Part shown: positions 9,928 through 21,510 of the stretch, in pieces
Numbering within the stretch: position 1 is the first letter of the stretch
How the letters are laid out: each line of letters begins with the position of its first letter
DNA from: Aplectana chamaeleonis
Lineage: Eukaryota > Nematoda > Chromadorea > Rhabditida > Cosmocercidae
Assembly: GCA_029168955.1 (NCBI GenBank)
Contig: JAPDOI010001341.1
Span: forward strand, 128,733 to 192,732
Direction: 5' to 3'
Length of the DNA: 64,000 nucleotides
The notes under the pieces: model-generated
What the model was told of the DNA's origin: nothing
What the model saw: only the letters and a program-made list of their open reading frames with translations
The model's database searches: none
Translations under genes and position numbers: made by a program

Positions 9928-12040
9928 TAAAGATATTGAGACTGACTCTTCCGAGCAACCAATAGGCGTTCAATAGTTCTCCATATATTCAAGGTAGATG
10001 TTTACGGGAGTGACGATTAGCCGTAGGTGAGCGAGTGCTCTTCTACGCCTAATCGTCTTCCTGTGAACCTGAAGTCGGAATATGTTCTGAATTTTGTACT
10101 TTGTTCATTAGGCGTAACGGTGAGGCTAATTTGGTCGTAAATGACCTTTAGATAGGACGCTTGGGCCAGCGGACTTTGTAGGCGTGGTTTAACCTTGATA
10201 GACTCGTTAGAGACAAGTGCCAGTTTGCAACCTGATGTTCCACTAAAGTCGATTTTGAGGCGTGAATCTGTTTTGAAATGTGAAAAAAAATGTGTCAGAA
10301 TGTCAGAATTCCAAGTCGAAGTCAATGCCGGCCATATTCTGTCGCTGCCCGGAATGTCGCGACAACTGCGACTATTCAAAAGTTTCAAATTGGCGCCTCC
10401 TCGACAGGCCGCCCAAGGCATACCATAACACTGCGAGACCACCCAGAAAGGGCCCATGACGGATCGCCATTCCTATTCTCGACGCAGCCGACGGACAGCA
10501 GCCCTCATTTTTTTCTACCACCTCTTAGTAATTAATAAATTTTTCATTGTATTTGATGTTTAATCAACATTCCTAATTCTCTAACCACATAGTAATAACC
10601 GCTGGTGCAACACGCGATCACGCACGGCTGCCGCTGTTTTTTTTATTACCACACCTTTCCTTTGGCACGATTTAGCTAACTAAGCCGTGCTTAGCTACCG
10701 TTTAAAGAGCATATATAGCCTCTCCTTCTCATATAAGCCCGGCCGGGTGCAAGCAGCGTTGCGGTCGGTGAGCGGTCGGTCATGGCGAAACAAAACACTG
10801 ATTGGGATGTTGACATGATAAGCTGGATAAACTTTTCTTCGACCTCCTCAAAATGAGGGAGAAAGGCTGTAACTCCTTGCGACCACCGATTCGGTTCGAG
10901 TCATACAAATTATGTTACCATGCAAAAACCGAGAACTCAAACCTTTATTTTCGAACCCCCACTATACCTCAACAAACAAAAAAAATGGACAGAACAGAAG
11001 CGGCTATTTTTCCTTTCGCTTGGCATGACATTTGATTACTTCATCAACAATCGGGCAGATTCCTGGAATTTCATATTAAGTGATTCAGCTTGCAAAGAGC
11101 GGAAAACTTCTAAACATGCTGAAAAACCTATTTTCAGGCAAAGAAAACCTTCTGGGGCGGATTCCTGAATGATATGTCATAACTTTCGTAGTTTTCGTGT
11201 GCGTGTGTTCCTGTGTCTGTGTGTCCGTTTGACCGATAATCCATAGAAGGACTCGTTATGTTTAAAAATTTGTGTTAGATTGTGCAGGTTGAGCGAGTTT
11301 TTGGTCGAAGATTATAGTTGAGGGGGTCGGATAAAGACAGAGGACACCCTAAAAAAATCTCAGATTTGATGCTTGTCTTGTAGAGAATGACACGCTGATC
11401 AGACAGACCGACATGGGAGTGAAAATAGAAAATGCGGTTCAAATTCGTCCGCCATTCTAGCCGCTTCTGAGCTCCGAGCTCAAAAATCTGTCGTGGACCG
11501 TGGCGGTGACTGTTGGGGCGGGTCACTTATATATAGCTCACTTGGATTAGATGAGATCTCGCGCTTGGCACGTTTTATACAGAGGGTGTGTACCACACAA
11601 CAACATGAAAATCACAAAATTCATGTCTGATTGTGTACTGTAACTTTGAGGACATCAAACCTCTCAACATGCTTAGTGACTTATTTCTAACCAGTGAAAC
11701 ACCTTCTGGTCAGATATATCATAATTATGTAGTTTTTAAAAGACTTTGTATAAAACTGTCGTATGTTTCTCCAATATCGCAATTCACGCAGCTGTTTACT
11801 CCATTGAGCAAATCATTATTGAAAAGTAGCATACCAGTTATGGCGCAGATCCAGTCCACATTTTTTGTTATGTCCATGAAGAAATTTACTACAACTGAAA
11901 ACACAGTTCTGTATGATGCTTACAAGTACAGGGCGGCTGTTAAGTATGTTCCACTTTTTCAATTTCTTGGGGAAGTTCACTAAGGAACAGGTCTGGGACA
12001 ATATTCATTTTAGGTACCCACAGGATTACTAGTTGTTTCC
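9928..12040. other. No recognisable gene
   Basis: I see no supported gene here. The region holds the second copy of the dispersed repeat (10745-10868) and a copy of an element end at about 11533-11655 that is also found near 37.6, 43.3 and 50.0 kb. The longest open frames (10017-10457 minus, 146 codons; 11633-11983 plus, 116 codons) have no motif I recognise and no splice pattern that would extend them. Confidence 0.5.
10745..10868 (+). repeat. Dispersed repeat, copy 2
   Basis: This is the partner of 1325-1440. It carries the same ordered blocks (AAGCAGCG, GCGGTCGGTCATGGC, GACATGATAAGC, TTCGACC, CTCAAAATGAG) with small insertions. Its nature is unknown. Confidence 0.5.
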
Positions 12041-12700
12041 TTAAAGGCAGCATACACGCTCGCAAGCTTAGTCGAGATAACAGCATAGATAGGTCCGCAC
12101 GGCCCGTACTATGTCGTCAACGACGTTTGAAGCGCTGAAAACTGTCCAGGATGACAATATTTGACAATGTTTGAGCAATCTTGCCTTCCACGCCCGTATT
12201 TTCACACCCCTTCGAGTAACAGAATGAGAATCGATACTTGTGAAAACGTGTGATAATTGAGAGTGATAGCACTATCAAATGGGAGTTCACGAGAGAAAAA
12301 GCTTGGTTTACTTCAGTATAACATGTCTGCATACCTATTGACTCTCGTCCACTTTCGAGAATGCCGCTCTACTGTGGCTGACCTCTTGAAATGGAGGATT
12401 TTATCAGTGCACAAACATGTTATATTGAGGTAAATCGAGTTTTTTCTCTACTGCACTCCCTTTTTATAGTGCTATCATTCTAAGTTATCACATGATTTAT
12501 CAAGTATCGATTCTCATTCTGTTACTCGAAGGGGTGTGAAAATACGGGCGTCGAAGGCAAGATTGCTCAAACATTGTCAAATATTGTCATCCTGGACAGT
12601 TTTCAGCGCTTCAAACGTCGTTGACGACATAGTATGGGCCGTGCGGACCTATCTATGCTGTTATCTCGACTATGCTTGCGAGCGTGTATGCTGCCTTTAA
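12041..12700. mobile_element. TTAA-type fold-back element T3
   Basis: TTAA lies at 12041-12044 and 12697-12700. Termini are AAAGGCAGCATACACGCTCG at the left and the near-identical inverted copy at the right. The arms are about 300 bases each and very similar. Paired blocks include GTCGTCAACGACGTTTGAAG, CTGTCCAGGATGACAAT and TGTTACTCGAAGGGGTGTGA, leaving a short unpaired centre (about 12340-12400). The minus-strand frame at 12117-12332 is within an arm and is not treated as a gene. Confidence 0.85.
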
Positions 12701-13187
12701 AGGCAGTGTTCACGATAATCTTCAATTTTTAGATTATTCACTATATTGACTAAGTGGCCCCCTGGTAGAACTAAAATGACGAAGAAATTGAGAAAAACGC
12801 TCCGGAAGTTCCCGAAATCCTCAAGTATCAGCCCGCCTTTTAGGTATCACAGGAAGTGTTTGTTGGGACAATGAAATCTTTTGAGGACCCGTCCTTAGCA
12901 ATTCTCAACTTTCTTCTGCTCCGTGCTTTCCTTCGGACCCTAACTAATACTGTTTTGCCTAAAATATACCTCCATTTTTGACTAGCCCCATTTTCTACCG
13001 GTGACAACCACCGTGAACATGTTCATCCAACCGGACAACTAATCCATGTTGTAGAATAATGTCACTGAAATACGACGTTTTAATGCGTTTCTCGCCGTTT
13101 CTTCGTAATTTGGGTAACGCTTGGAGGCCAACGCATTGTTTTATCTGAAAAACTGGGACCGAAAATCATTGTGAACACTGCCTTTGA
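12697..13187. mobile_element. TTAA-type fold-back element T4, abutting T3
   Basis: It begins with AAAGGCAGTGTTCACGATAA immediately after the TTAA that ends T3 and finishes with GTGAACACTGCCTTTGA. The right tetranucleotide is TTGA rather than TTAA. The interior is the same subfamily as T14 at 50103: both have GATAATCTTCAATTTT, GTGGCCCCC, GGAAGTGTTTGTTG and an AACATGTTCATCCAACCGG block. Confidence 0.8.
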
Positions 13188-14705
13188 TATAATTGTCAAC
13201 TGATGTATTTTTTCCTAAGCGTCCGTAGCGGCTCGAATATGCTTTACGTCAAAAGAAGCTATGAAAAGCAATTTCAATCCATTGCTCGGTCTTTTGCATG
13301 TTCCTTTCTGGAACAACTTCTTTATGATTGGTTGGGTACATGAAACAGTGAACAAAAACTCGTGGTTTGTCCACACGGGGCGATCACTTCCAGGTAGAGT
13401 AGGTATATCAAACGAATAATATCGATTTTCCCGAATAAATTTAGTTTTCTCTTCATGATCGGAATGGTTTCAACAGCACTTGTTATCACGCATTAGGTTA
13501 AGTGAAAGGTTCTCAATTTTTATAAAACAATTGGGTTTCGTCCATTCATTAACATGCCACAACCAATTAATTGAGTTTTTATTCGAGTATTCGAATAATC
13601 GAATAAATGGTTATAGCAATTCTGTGATTGGACAGAAATTTACTTTTTCATCAATTATGGAAACCTTGCCCCTCACGTAAAGTTTGATACCAAGGGCAGT
13701 TAAAACCATCTCGTCTCTGAGAAAATATAAGAGTTAATTGGAAAATCGATATTATTAGGTGATATCCATGACTGCCAGGACTGTGCGGAACTGTTCCGTT
13801 TCGGATTCCGTTTCCGTATTTCCGGTGGTTTTGCGCTGCTCTATTGCGCTTCCGTTTCCGACTTTTCATGCCCGGAAACGGACGATAATATTGCTACACG
13901 GGTAATGGTAGTGGGTCTAGGCGAGAGTGCTTGAAGGCATCACAAGGGGCTGAAAATCACTTTCGAACTCTTGTGTCCAATCGAATCTCTGAGCCTGACT
14001 AAGACCTTCGACGAAATTCGGGACTTTTTAAAATTGCTACCCTCTAGAATGATGACACGAATTAGGAATGGGAGGAATACGACTGCGTTTTGGACGATTT
14101 TTCAAAACAGCTTTTTCTGCGAGAATGAATTATTTTTGTAAGACTTAACGCTCGAGTCTTCCTCTTCGTTTGTTTACCTCCACACCAGCAATAAGAATCG
14201 GGACACGTTTTTTCACGTACAACCTGCTCTCCAAGAAGGAGTCTGGACGGAGACAGATGGAGGTGGCAACGGACACAACACTGCGCGTTAGAGGCAGATC
14301 ACAAGTGAGTTTTCCTATTCTAGCCGAAAAATCTTCTTTTAAGCACTTTTTGAGTTTAATTGTGTGGTATTAGCTCCGCTAGGCAATTGAGGGTCAAAAT
14401 AAAACATTGAAATTTGTCGTGAAGGATCTGAAGATTGATTTCTGATCAGTCCTGAACACGCTACGAGGCCGCACGCATTCATCTACACATGGCACAGCCT
14501 GGACTCTTTTCAGGGGAACAGGCTGTGTGTCCACTGCTTAAATGGGACGGCTATGTGCCTATCGAGAGTAATGTTCAAAACTGACAGCCCATGATTTTTT
14601 TATCTCTTCCGTTTACGAGTTTCCGTTCCCGGCGATTTTTGACCATTTTTCTTCCGTTTCAGTTTCCGAAAGTCTCGAAAAATATCTCCTCTCACAAGAA
14701 ATTAG
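13188..14705. other. No recognisable gene; GTTTCCG-rich stretches
   Basis: No supported gene. Two stretches rich in GTTTCCG or CGTTTCC (about 13785-13880 and 14605-14670) flank the middle part in opposite contexts and may be the ends of an element that carries the transposase starting at 14706, but I could not define termini. A helix-turn-helix region expected upstream of such a transposase was not found. Confidence 0.35.
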
Positions 14706-15763
14706 AGAATTACAACGTTCGTGACAAGACGGACGTTCAGATCCCGTGAAGATATAGAAATGCAGGCAAGAGAGTTCGTGGAATCCGTGAAAATCGACAT
14801 GAGAACGCTTTCTTTGGCCTGTTTTTGTAATGGGGACCAATCCGGCTTTGCGAAAGAAATGACCACGGCTCGAACTCTGGCACCAGCCGGTTGTAAAAAG
14901 GTGAATAATAGCTATTGCTTTGATTACCCCCTTCAATAAGCCAAATAACCGTCATCTGGCTTTATAGGTTGAAAGAATAGTGGATAGCAAAGCGGCAACC
15001 ACGCACTCCTACACAGTGTTGCCACTAGTCTACGCCGATGGCAGACTTGGAGACAAGCTGTTTGTCCTTCTGCAGGAAAGAAACGGAGTTTTCCCTCGTC
15101 AAGGTCACTTTGAGGCTCCAAACCTCGTTGTTCGAGCTGGTACCACTCACATAATGACGAAAAATCACATGGTGGAGTGGTTGAGGAGCTGCGTATTTGT
15201 ACCTGGAGGACCTCGTGAGACATATCTCATTGTGGACTCGTGGTCGTCATTTCGTGATGTCGAGACCATAAACAAAGCAGTTCCCGAAGGTAATTAATTC
15301 ACTCTAGTTCTGTAGGTAAATTCCACTCATGCAAACCTAGTTTAGGCCATCGCGTAGTTGTACGGAACATCCCTCCTGGTGCAACGTCGATGATTCAACC
15401 TCTCGACGTCTTCTTTTTCGGGCCATTGAAGAATGTCATGAAGAGAATCCGAGCACATATACTCGTTAACGACATCGATTTCAATGTAGCACAAAGAGAC
15501 AACATTCTCATGGTGATTTCGCAAGTCTACAGAATGTTTTGTGCGCCGAGATTTGTGAATTTCCTCAAGTACTCTTGGCATATGGCAGGGTACGTAGACG
15601 AGCGTCCAGGTCAGTTTGACACTCCGTGAGAATACCTATTCCGGCTTGAGGCCGCAGACTGTTTCGAGGACGGATGTCAGTGTACGTTTTTATTCGATGC
15701 GCCGTTTGTGAACATCATTTGTGCTTTTCCCATTTTTTCGTATCGTTCCATCAGTGTTAAAAT
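14706..15763 (+). CDS. Tc5/pogo-type DDE transposase, partial, with two introns
   Basis: Three exons join in phase: 14706-14900, 14968-15289 and 15346-15629, with donors GTGAATA and GTAATTA and acceptors TTTATAG and GTTTAG. The product matches the DDE_1 (Tigger/pogo/Tc5) endonuclease core. The first catalytic Asp is in CFCNGDQSGF (exon 1), followed by the THSYTVLPLVYADGRLGDKL block; the second Asp is in LIVDSWSSF (exon 2); the third is in SMIQPLDVFFFGPLK (exon 3). The frame stops at TGA 15627-15629. Beyond it homology appears to continue (a Cys-rich CxC and CxxC tail to about 15763), but in a frame shifted by a T-run near 15690, so the C terminus is broken by one stop and one frameshift. The N terminus with its DNA-binding domain is missing or in unrecognised upstream exons. 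I do not see element termini. Confidence 0.75.
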
Positions 15764-15956
15764 GAATTTTCGCTCTCCATTTTCAACGCCAAACGAAGAG
15801 AAAACAACGCAATTCTTCCATCAAGGCAACAGAATGCGTCGAGAGAATGAGTCTAAAATTGTATTTCCGAAACCTGATTATATGTGCGAAAGTGCTAAAA
15901 ATGTCGAAGGCAAGAAAATCATTAAATTCCGAGGAGAAAACTGAAAATGCAAAAAT

Positions 15957-16038
15957 TTCGCACGGCTCGGGGATCGAACCCTTCGTAGCTCATTCACGAA
16001 GCGAGAGCTCTACCACTATTACCCCTCGTAGACGTGTC
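15957..16038 (-). pseudogene. tRNA-like sequence (degenerate tRNA or tRNA-derived repeat)
   Basis: On the minus strand, a TAGTGGTAGAGC stretch like a tRNA D arm/A box is followed about 30 bases later by GGGTTCGATCCCC, a good T arm/B box. A possible anticodon arm lies between (loop TTCGTGA, stem with a mismatch). The 7-base acceptor stem does not pair. It therefore looks like a pseudo-tRNA or the head of a SINE rather than a working tRNA. Confidence 0.45.
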
Positions 16039-16771
16039 CCCTCTTCTGCGGTGAGCAAACTTCGGCGGGTCACAGCGCTCTCTGTGGGAGGTCTAGGCAG
16101 CTAGTATTGATATATGTTTACTACCTTACCTGGACCTACAATCGTGTATACATCTCACTCCGAATGGTTACTATGGCTAATTGTGGTTCCCTTGTCAGCT
16201 CTGATCCCTGCAGGCTGGCGTGACAGAGCTGTAGCTCAAAAGGAATCGGAGAAAAGTGCTATAGAAATGCAGACGCCCTTGGACAATCCTCTCTTGAAAT
16301 ATTTTTTCTGTGTTTATGTATGTGGGTTAATTGCTTTGTTCTGGCTGTCAAACATACTTTTAGAATGCAATCGCGTGCTTCCAAAGGTGTGAACGCCCCG
16401 TATCCATCGAAACCTACTTCATGTTAGGGAAAAAACATTCTCCCGGCTTTCGGGTGAGAGATGCATAGCCTCTCAACTCAGGCTAGCAGAAGTTTTGTCT
16501 GCTTTCCGAAACACGAGAATAGGGCTCGTTGATTGCTGCTCTGGCACAGGGCTGGAAATAAATCCACGTCGACTACCTGCGTGCCACAGCGCTTACAGGA
16601 GAGAAGAGACTTCAAGTCTATATGAATCCCAAATTAGAGTTCTTTCAAAACCCTCTTGCAAAAACAAAGAATACCTCCGTGGGTACTCAAAACTATATCA
16701 CTTAATTGCAACTGTTTTGCTCTGCTACAAAAGGGTCATGATTTTGCATTGAAGAAGTTGTGAAAATCTCG

Positions 16772-17474
16772 TTAAAGGCAGTGTTCACGATGAAATATGG
16801 TTGTCGAGTTTTCCATAGTAAAGTCTTCTTTTGGTTCAATGTATTACGACCTGAGCGAAAAAAAAACACGGAAAAGCCCTATTTGAAGTGAAATTAGCCA
16901 TCTTAAATCGGTCTTTTTCGGCTGGCGCACAACTCTAGTGCTGATTTGTAAGGTGTGTCCGAATAAGAATGGTCGACCATGCGGCTGTCGTACGTGGCAG
17001 GCGGCTGTCGCGTGCGCCGCTCTCGGACGAGCATGCGAAACGACAGCGAGCCTTCCTACGCAGCCATTCACTATGAGCGGAGCCAGGAAGAGCCCGAAAA
17101 GAGCACGAAGTTGCCACTCTGAGCGCAAGGCAAACCCCAAAAGCGCATTGCCCGCCCACCGACGTGAACGAATGAAGCTTGAAATCGTGAGATGAGTGAT
17201 GGATGGTTTCCGAATATTGGCCCCGTTCTTCCGTTCATTCTCGACTTCTCTCTTTACTCAGGTCAGCTCGCATACATCGGCGGCAAAAGACGGAAGTTTA
17301 CAAGCCTCGGAAAACTCGTCCACCATGCCTCACTAGCTCAATTCTAGAGGGACCATAACTCCGTTCCCAGGAGGTCGTGTACGATTTCAAAGGCATCGTT
17401 GGGATCAGCATGAGACCGTTTTCAGGATAGGCTGGAAAACAAAAGAACGATTTTCATCGTGGACACTGCCTTCA
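16772..17474. mobile_element. TTAA-type fold-back element T5
   Basis: It starts TTAAAGGCAGTGTTCACGAT at 16772 and ends with ATCGTGGACACTGCCTTCA at 17474. The right tetranucleotide is TTCA. The right half (about 17150-17460) matches T1 and T2. The left half is interrupted by a GC-rich element at about 16949-17125. Confidence 0.75.
16949..17125. mobile_element. GC-rich MITE (GTCCG family), partial copy inside T5
   Basis: The left end TAAGGTGTGTCCGAATAAGA and the following GGCAGGCGGCTGTCGCGTGCGC-like run match the ends of 29994-30257 and 46394-46682. The right end is poorly preserved (a GCGCTCAGAGTGGCA-like sequence when reverse complemented). Base composition changes sharply from AT-rich surroundings. 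Confidence 0.6.
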
Positions 17475-18805
17475 AAAGATTTCACAGCTTTTAACGAGAT
17501 TCTCTCAAGTTCTTCAACGCCAAATCATAACCCTTTTGTAGCAAAGCAATAGAGTTACAAATTTCACTTTATTTTAGCAAAGGTTCCCTTTGAAGAAAAA
17601 GAAGCAAAAGGGTCGTGTTTGATCTTCCGAGTGTTCTCTTCCATAGTATACCGTAAACTTAAGAACGGACTCCATAATCGTGTTTACCGCCTCAAATGAC
17701 ATCTCGAGACGGAGTTTGAGCACAGTTTGATTCCATACTCACTCATTACCGCATCTGGCGCAATGAATCGCCAATGCCGGAAACAGATCGATTCAAAAAT
17801 GAGCTCCCTAGATCAGTTTTAAGTGTTCCAACAAGATCGTGAACGCCAATTGAAAAAAAAAACGAGATTAACGAATTTCCGACCAAAATCACGTGGTTTT
17901 CTCCCTTTTTTCTCAAGTCTCAGGGAACCATTCTATATCATTTTTGTGTGTAGGTACCAGCTTTTCACCCCCTTTTTATTGACAGAGAACTTGCTTTCCC
18001 AAAGGGGCGATTTAGAACCAAATAAGGTGCGCGCTTTGCGCGCGCAACGATCCCGGACCTGTGCGTTAGTGAACTGTTGCGGCGTCTTCGAAAGCGGAAA
18101 ATACTTACAATCCTGTAGAGGCGACACGGAATATACAAATATACAAATACATTTGTATACACCTTTTTTTTCGAGATATGTCGGATAACTTTTCTTGATG
18201 ATTCATACTTGCCAATAACAGTGGTAATAATAATTCCCCTGTATTCAGCTCTCTCCTAAATGAGGACCAAAGTCACGAGGAAGAGCGGGACTGAACTTCC
18301 AAATAGAACTCGGTGCTAACACATTAACAATGGGATTTGAAACCAGTTCCGACTATCGTAGGGAGTGGGTCGCAATAGGCGTACGAACGCCAACTGCGAA
18401 GGTTATTTGTGTGAGTTTTGGTAATTCTTTCGCAAATTTTTTCTTTTCTTTTTTGGGTGACTCTACGAAATGGGTTGAAAATAGGGAAAACTTGCTTTCC
18501 GAAAAATTTCGCACCCCGTCATGGCATTGTCAATACTGCGATCACGCGGGCTTTTCTTTTTCAAGAGACTCTCTTCCTTTCCTTCGTCCCTTTCTTCCTC
18601 GAGGGAACCCAGGTGCTAGTGGGTTTCTTTTTTACCTACTGTGCTTGCATAAGCTATAGATCACCAAGCTCAGGAATCATTTCCTGAGAACTGTACTGCG
18701 TACACAAAACATCAGAAGTTCCACATATGTACATAAAGACATATCATGAATTTAGGTAGATTGGTTTTGCGCATAAATATTTCCGTAGGGAAACGGAAAC
18801 ATTAC
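17475..18805. other. No gene recognised; region where the last protease exon should lie
   Basis: The terminal exon of the protease gene should be here, on the minus strand, entering in phase 1 after 18806. Candidate acceptors exist (for example the TTCTCAG ending at about 18681 and the GTTCAG ending at about 18295), but none leads to a convincing protease C terminus. The plus-strand frames at 17823-18188 and 18330-18659 have no recognisable domain. Confidence 0.4.
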
Positions 18806-21502
18806 CTTCAGCTGTAGGATCACACGTAACGGAGGAACCACTTGCGATACCAACGACAGTGGCTTTTTCTCCATCATTCCATTGGAAAAGCGGTCCGCCA
18901 CTATCACCCTAAAAATACAATTTCAGCTAATGGAGCTTCCTCTCTTAACACTCACTCAGAAGTGGCGCACGTAGCTGAAACTTATGCTGAAATCAGACAA
19001 TCGCAGACCACTTCTTCGCGAATGTCCCAGAGACAGATTCAGAAGTGTTCCATGAGGTTGGTCAAAAGTTTTGTCTCACATCTTCTTAGTTTCAATTTAG
19101 AGTGTGCAGTCATGGATCTCACACATACCGCACAAACTGAGTTTATTCCGTTTGTCGCTAGAATCTTGTCGCTCTCGGGATTTCGTTCCATTGCTTTCAA
19201 TTTTATTTGCCTCAACTCTCTGTGCTCGAATTCATCAATCGGATCGCCAGGTGCTGAAAGAAGCTCATCTTAGAAAACCTACTCCACAATTTTGAAGTGG
19301 ACGAAGAACTCAAATTTCAAACAATAAGGAAGTTATTTCCTTCTATGCTTCTATATATGTAGATAAAATTTTCAACACCATAAGTGCGCAGAAGATAGTA
19401 TTAACCGCAAAGCTTTGCGCCGGACAGCGGTATCGTTAGAAACTGAAATGTTAATAAACAATGAAACGCACTGTAGTATTTCGACTTACTTACTCCATAC
19501 CCGGCAGCGGTCAAGTCGTTCTTCAGCTGCTCCCCATCTGTTGGTAAACAAATGAGTGAAGCTTCATTCTCCGGAATATCCACGGCTAACTCGAGTATAG
19601 CTAGATCACTTTCGGTCAGGCTTTGAATAGCAGGCTTAATTTGTTAAAGCTATAATGTAGAGCACAATATTAGTGAAACACATCATATTTATTATGGCGT
19701 CCGTAAAGAAATGCAGCTGCAGTTACTCACAGGTAGAAGCCCAAATGTCTTTTTGTCAGTGTATGTACTATTGTGTTAATCTTTAGTCGTCCCTCTCACC
19801 TTGTTTATCGTATGGCATTTTCGAAAGAATTTAACTTTAGAAAGAAATGGTTGAGAAACTGACAGGGAAGCGCATAAGAAAAGCGGACCACGCATTGGAG
19901 CGGGACAAACTCCAAAGAAGAAAAAGGTTGTAGACTATTTCACATTCCTATCGTTCTCTTTTTGTTTAAATGCTTCTGTCGTGCACCGAGTTTTTTTTGG
20001 GAGACACCTTCTTACAGAATATTGACTCACATAGCTTAGTGCACTGTATGCTCTAGATGCACCATAGGTACGTCCAACATACGCGTTGACTTTATTTTCG
20101 AAGGCAGGCCTAAGAGAAATACTTGCACTATACAATGAAACAACGCTGATGAAAAATGCATATACTAATTAAGTACATATAAAATTTGACAGAGTCGTAA
20201 GAAGGGTATCGATGAGTAGTTCTTTCCCTTGTGAATATTCTTTTGAGAATTGCGCCCTATGTGGGGCGAAGCATAAAACAATGAAAGCCACAAACTCTGT
20301 TCACGATGGCTTTTATTTATTACTGCCGTTGTTCCACATATTGGTGAAGTCAAAAATCACTCACGGTGCCCTGTCACCAGATTTATCGGTATTGGCTATC
20401 GTTTCTATCACACAATGACGTGCTGTTAAGATGTGCCTCTGCGAAATCAGAACACCACTACAGATACCTTTCTTCTTGCTGAACGCTGAAAAGCTTACAT
20501 TTAAAGGGATGGGCATTGCATCCTCGCTATATCTTTAAGTAATTCCAAAAAGCTTCAACGCCCTAAATTTTATATTTCAATTGTTCACTATATGAAGCAC
20601 TTTTTGTGTCATGGTTCAATAAGAGCAACACTGGAAACCAGAAGTACAAAATCAAAAATCTAGAAGGCGCGTTAGCAGTACATGAGAATTGCATGGTTTT
20701 TGCGGAGTTGGTCACGGGAACAGTGGCTTCTTGGGTTGATTGTTGAGCCTACAAAGCGTTTTACCCGAAATTGCTTTTGACCAGTTGCGTGTTTGACGCG
20801 AGAAATTGCTTTTGACCAGTTGCGTGGTTGATGCGAGAATATATCTCAGAGGATGTACAGTTGGTTCAAGTAAGAACGGAGCAGTTCGACCACGTTAAAA
20901 TGAATTCATTTACAAAAAAATAAGCACAAGCGCTAGCTAGCAAATGTTGTGCAAAACGTGAGACATCTTAATTTGACTTTTCCAGAGATCGGTCCTTTCG
21001 CCGCTCATCAATTATAGCAAAAAAGAATACTGATTCTACCCTGAGAACTGCTTTTGGGGCAAATTATCGTGTAATAGCAAACACCTCACCCTTAGTAAGG
21101 CCCAAAGAAACCATCCAAGGGTATTCGCCTGGGCTTGTCGTCGTTCCTCCCATTGATCTTTTCGAGCGTTGTGTTTGAGTTGAGGCTAAATTACTTGCAA
21201 ACCATTATATTGTGTCTCCTATTCAATCAAAGCTTACACCTAACACAGAATAAGGGAAAAAAACAAATCATTTGTTGGATAAATTCAGGATGTGGCTTGC
21301 GTAAAGGTCAAAGGATACCTGTTCAAAAGTTTCGTATTCGCGGAAGCTTAGAGTGAATTTCATCCCTTATTCTTCAGATATATCATATGTACTCACTCAG
21401 AAAGTGTCTACCGCAATCCTGCTTTATCGCTTCATTCTCTGATTTTGACACTTTACCAGCATGGACAAAGCAAACTAACACGAACAACAATAGAATGCGC
21501 AT
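18806..21502 (-). CDS. Secreted chymotrypsin-family (S1) serine protease, 7 exons identified, 3' end missing
   Basis: The exons, each with GT/AG ends and compatible phases, are 21502-21397, 21185-21090, 20485-20365, 20109-20031, 19634-19490, 19268-19129 and 18908-18806, giving about 263 codons. Exon 1 encodes a signal peptide (MRILLLFVLVCFVHAG) ending near residue 15. Exon 2 has a dibasic activation site RSKR followed by SMGG, where most S1 enzymes have IVGG, then EYPWMVSLG. Exon 3 has CSGVLISQRHILTARHC with the catalytic His. Exon 5 has SDLAILEL with the catalytic Asp. Exon 7 has GDSGGPL with the catalytic Ser. The residue six before the Ser is Ser (SVCAGDSGG), which suggests chymotrypsin-like rather than trypsin-like specificity. 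The acceptor of exon 5 (AAATTAAG) is weak. The last exon is not identified. Expected to be a secreted digestive or tissue-acting peptidase; the substrate is unknown. Confidence 0.85.
20767..20837. repeat. 35-base tandem duplication in protease intron 2
   Basis: Two adjacent copies of a 35-base unit (GAAATTGCTTTTGACCAGTT followed by GCGTG) differ at only two positions. They lie in the intron between the activation-peptide exon and the His exon. Confidence 0.8.
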
Positions 21503-21510
21503 CTGTAAGT
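21503..21510 (-). promoter_or_regulatory. Probable trans-splice acceptor at the protease start codon
   Basis: On the minus strand ACTTACAG abuts the ATG directly. An AG this close to the start codon leaves essentially no cis-encoded 5' UTR, as in nematode genes that receive a spliced leader. It also supports this ATG as the start. Inferred from sequence only. Confidence 0.5.

Noticed and set aside
10017..10457. 146-codon minus-strand frame downstream of the gag region
   Set aside because: No recognisable domain, and the plus strand gives no protease or RT continuation of the retroelement, so I could not support either reading.
18180..18700. Possible terminal exon of the intact protease
   Set aside because: Candidate acceptors give only very short or hydrophobic tails with stops; none resembles an S1 C terminus, so no exon was called.
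18842..19273. 143-codon plus-strand frame over the protease gene
   Set aside because: It overlaps protease exons 6 and 7, which are supported on the minus strand by catalytic motifs and splice sites.
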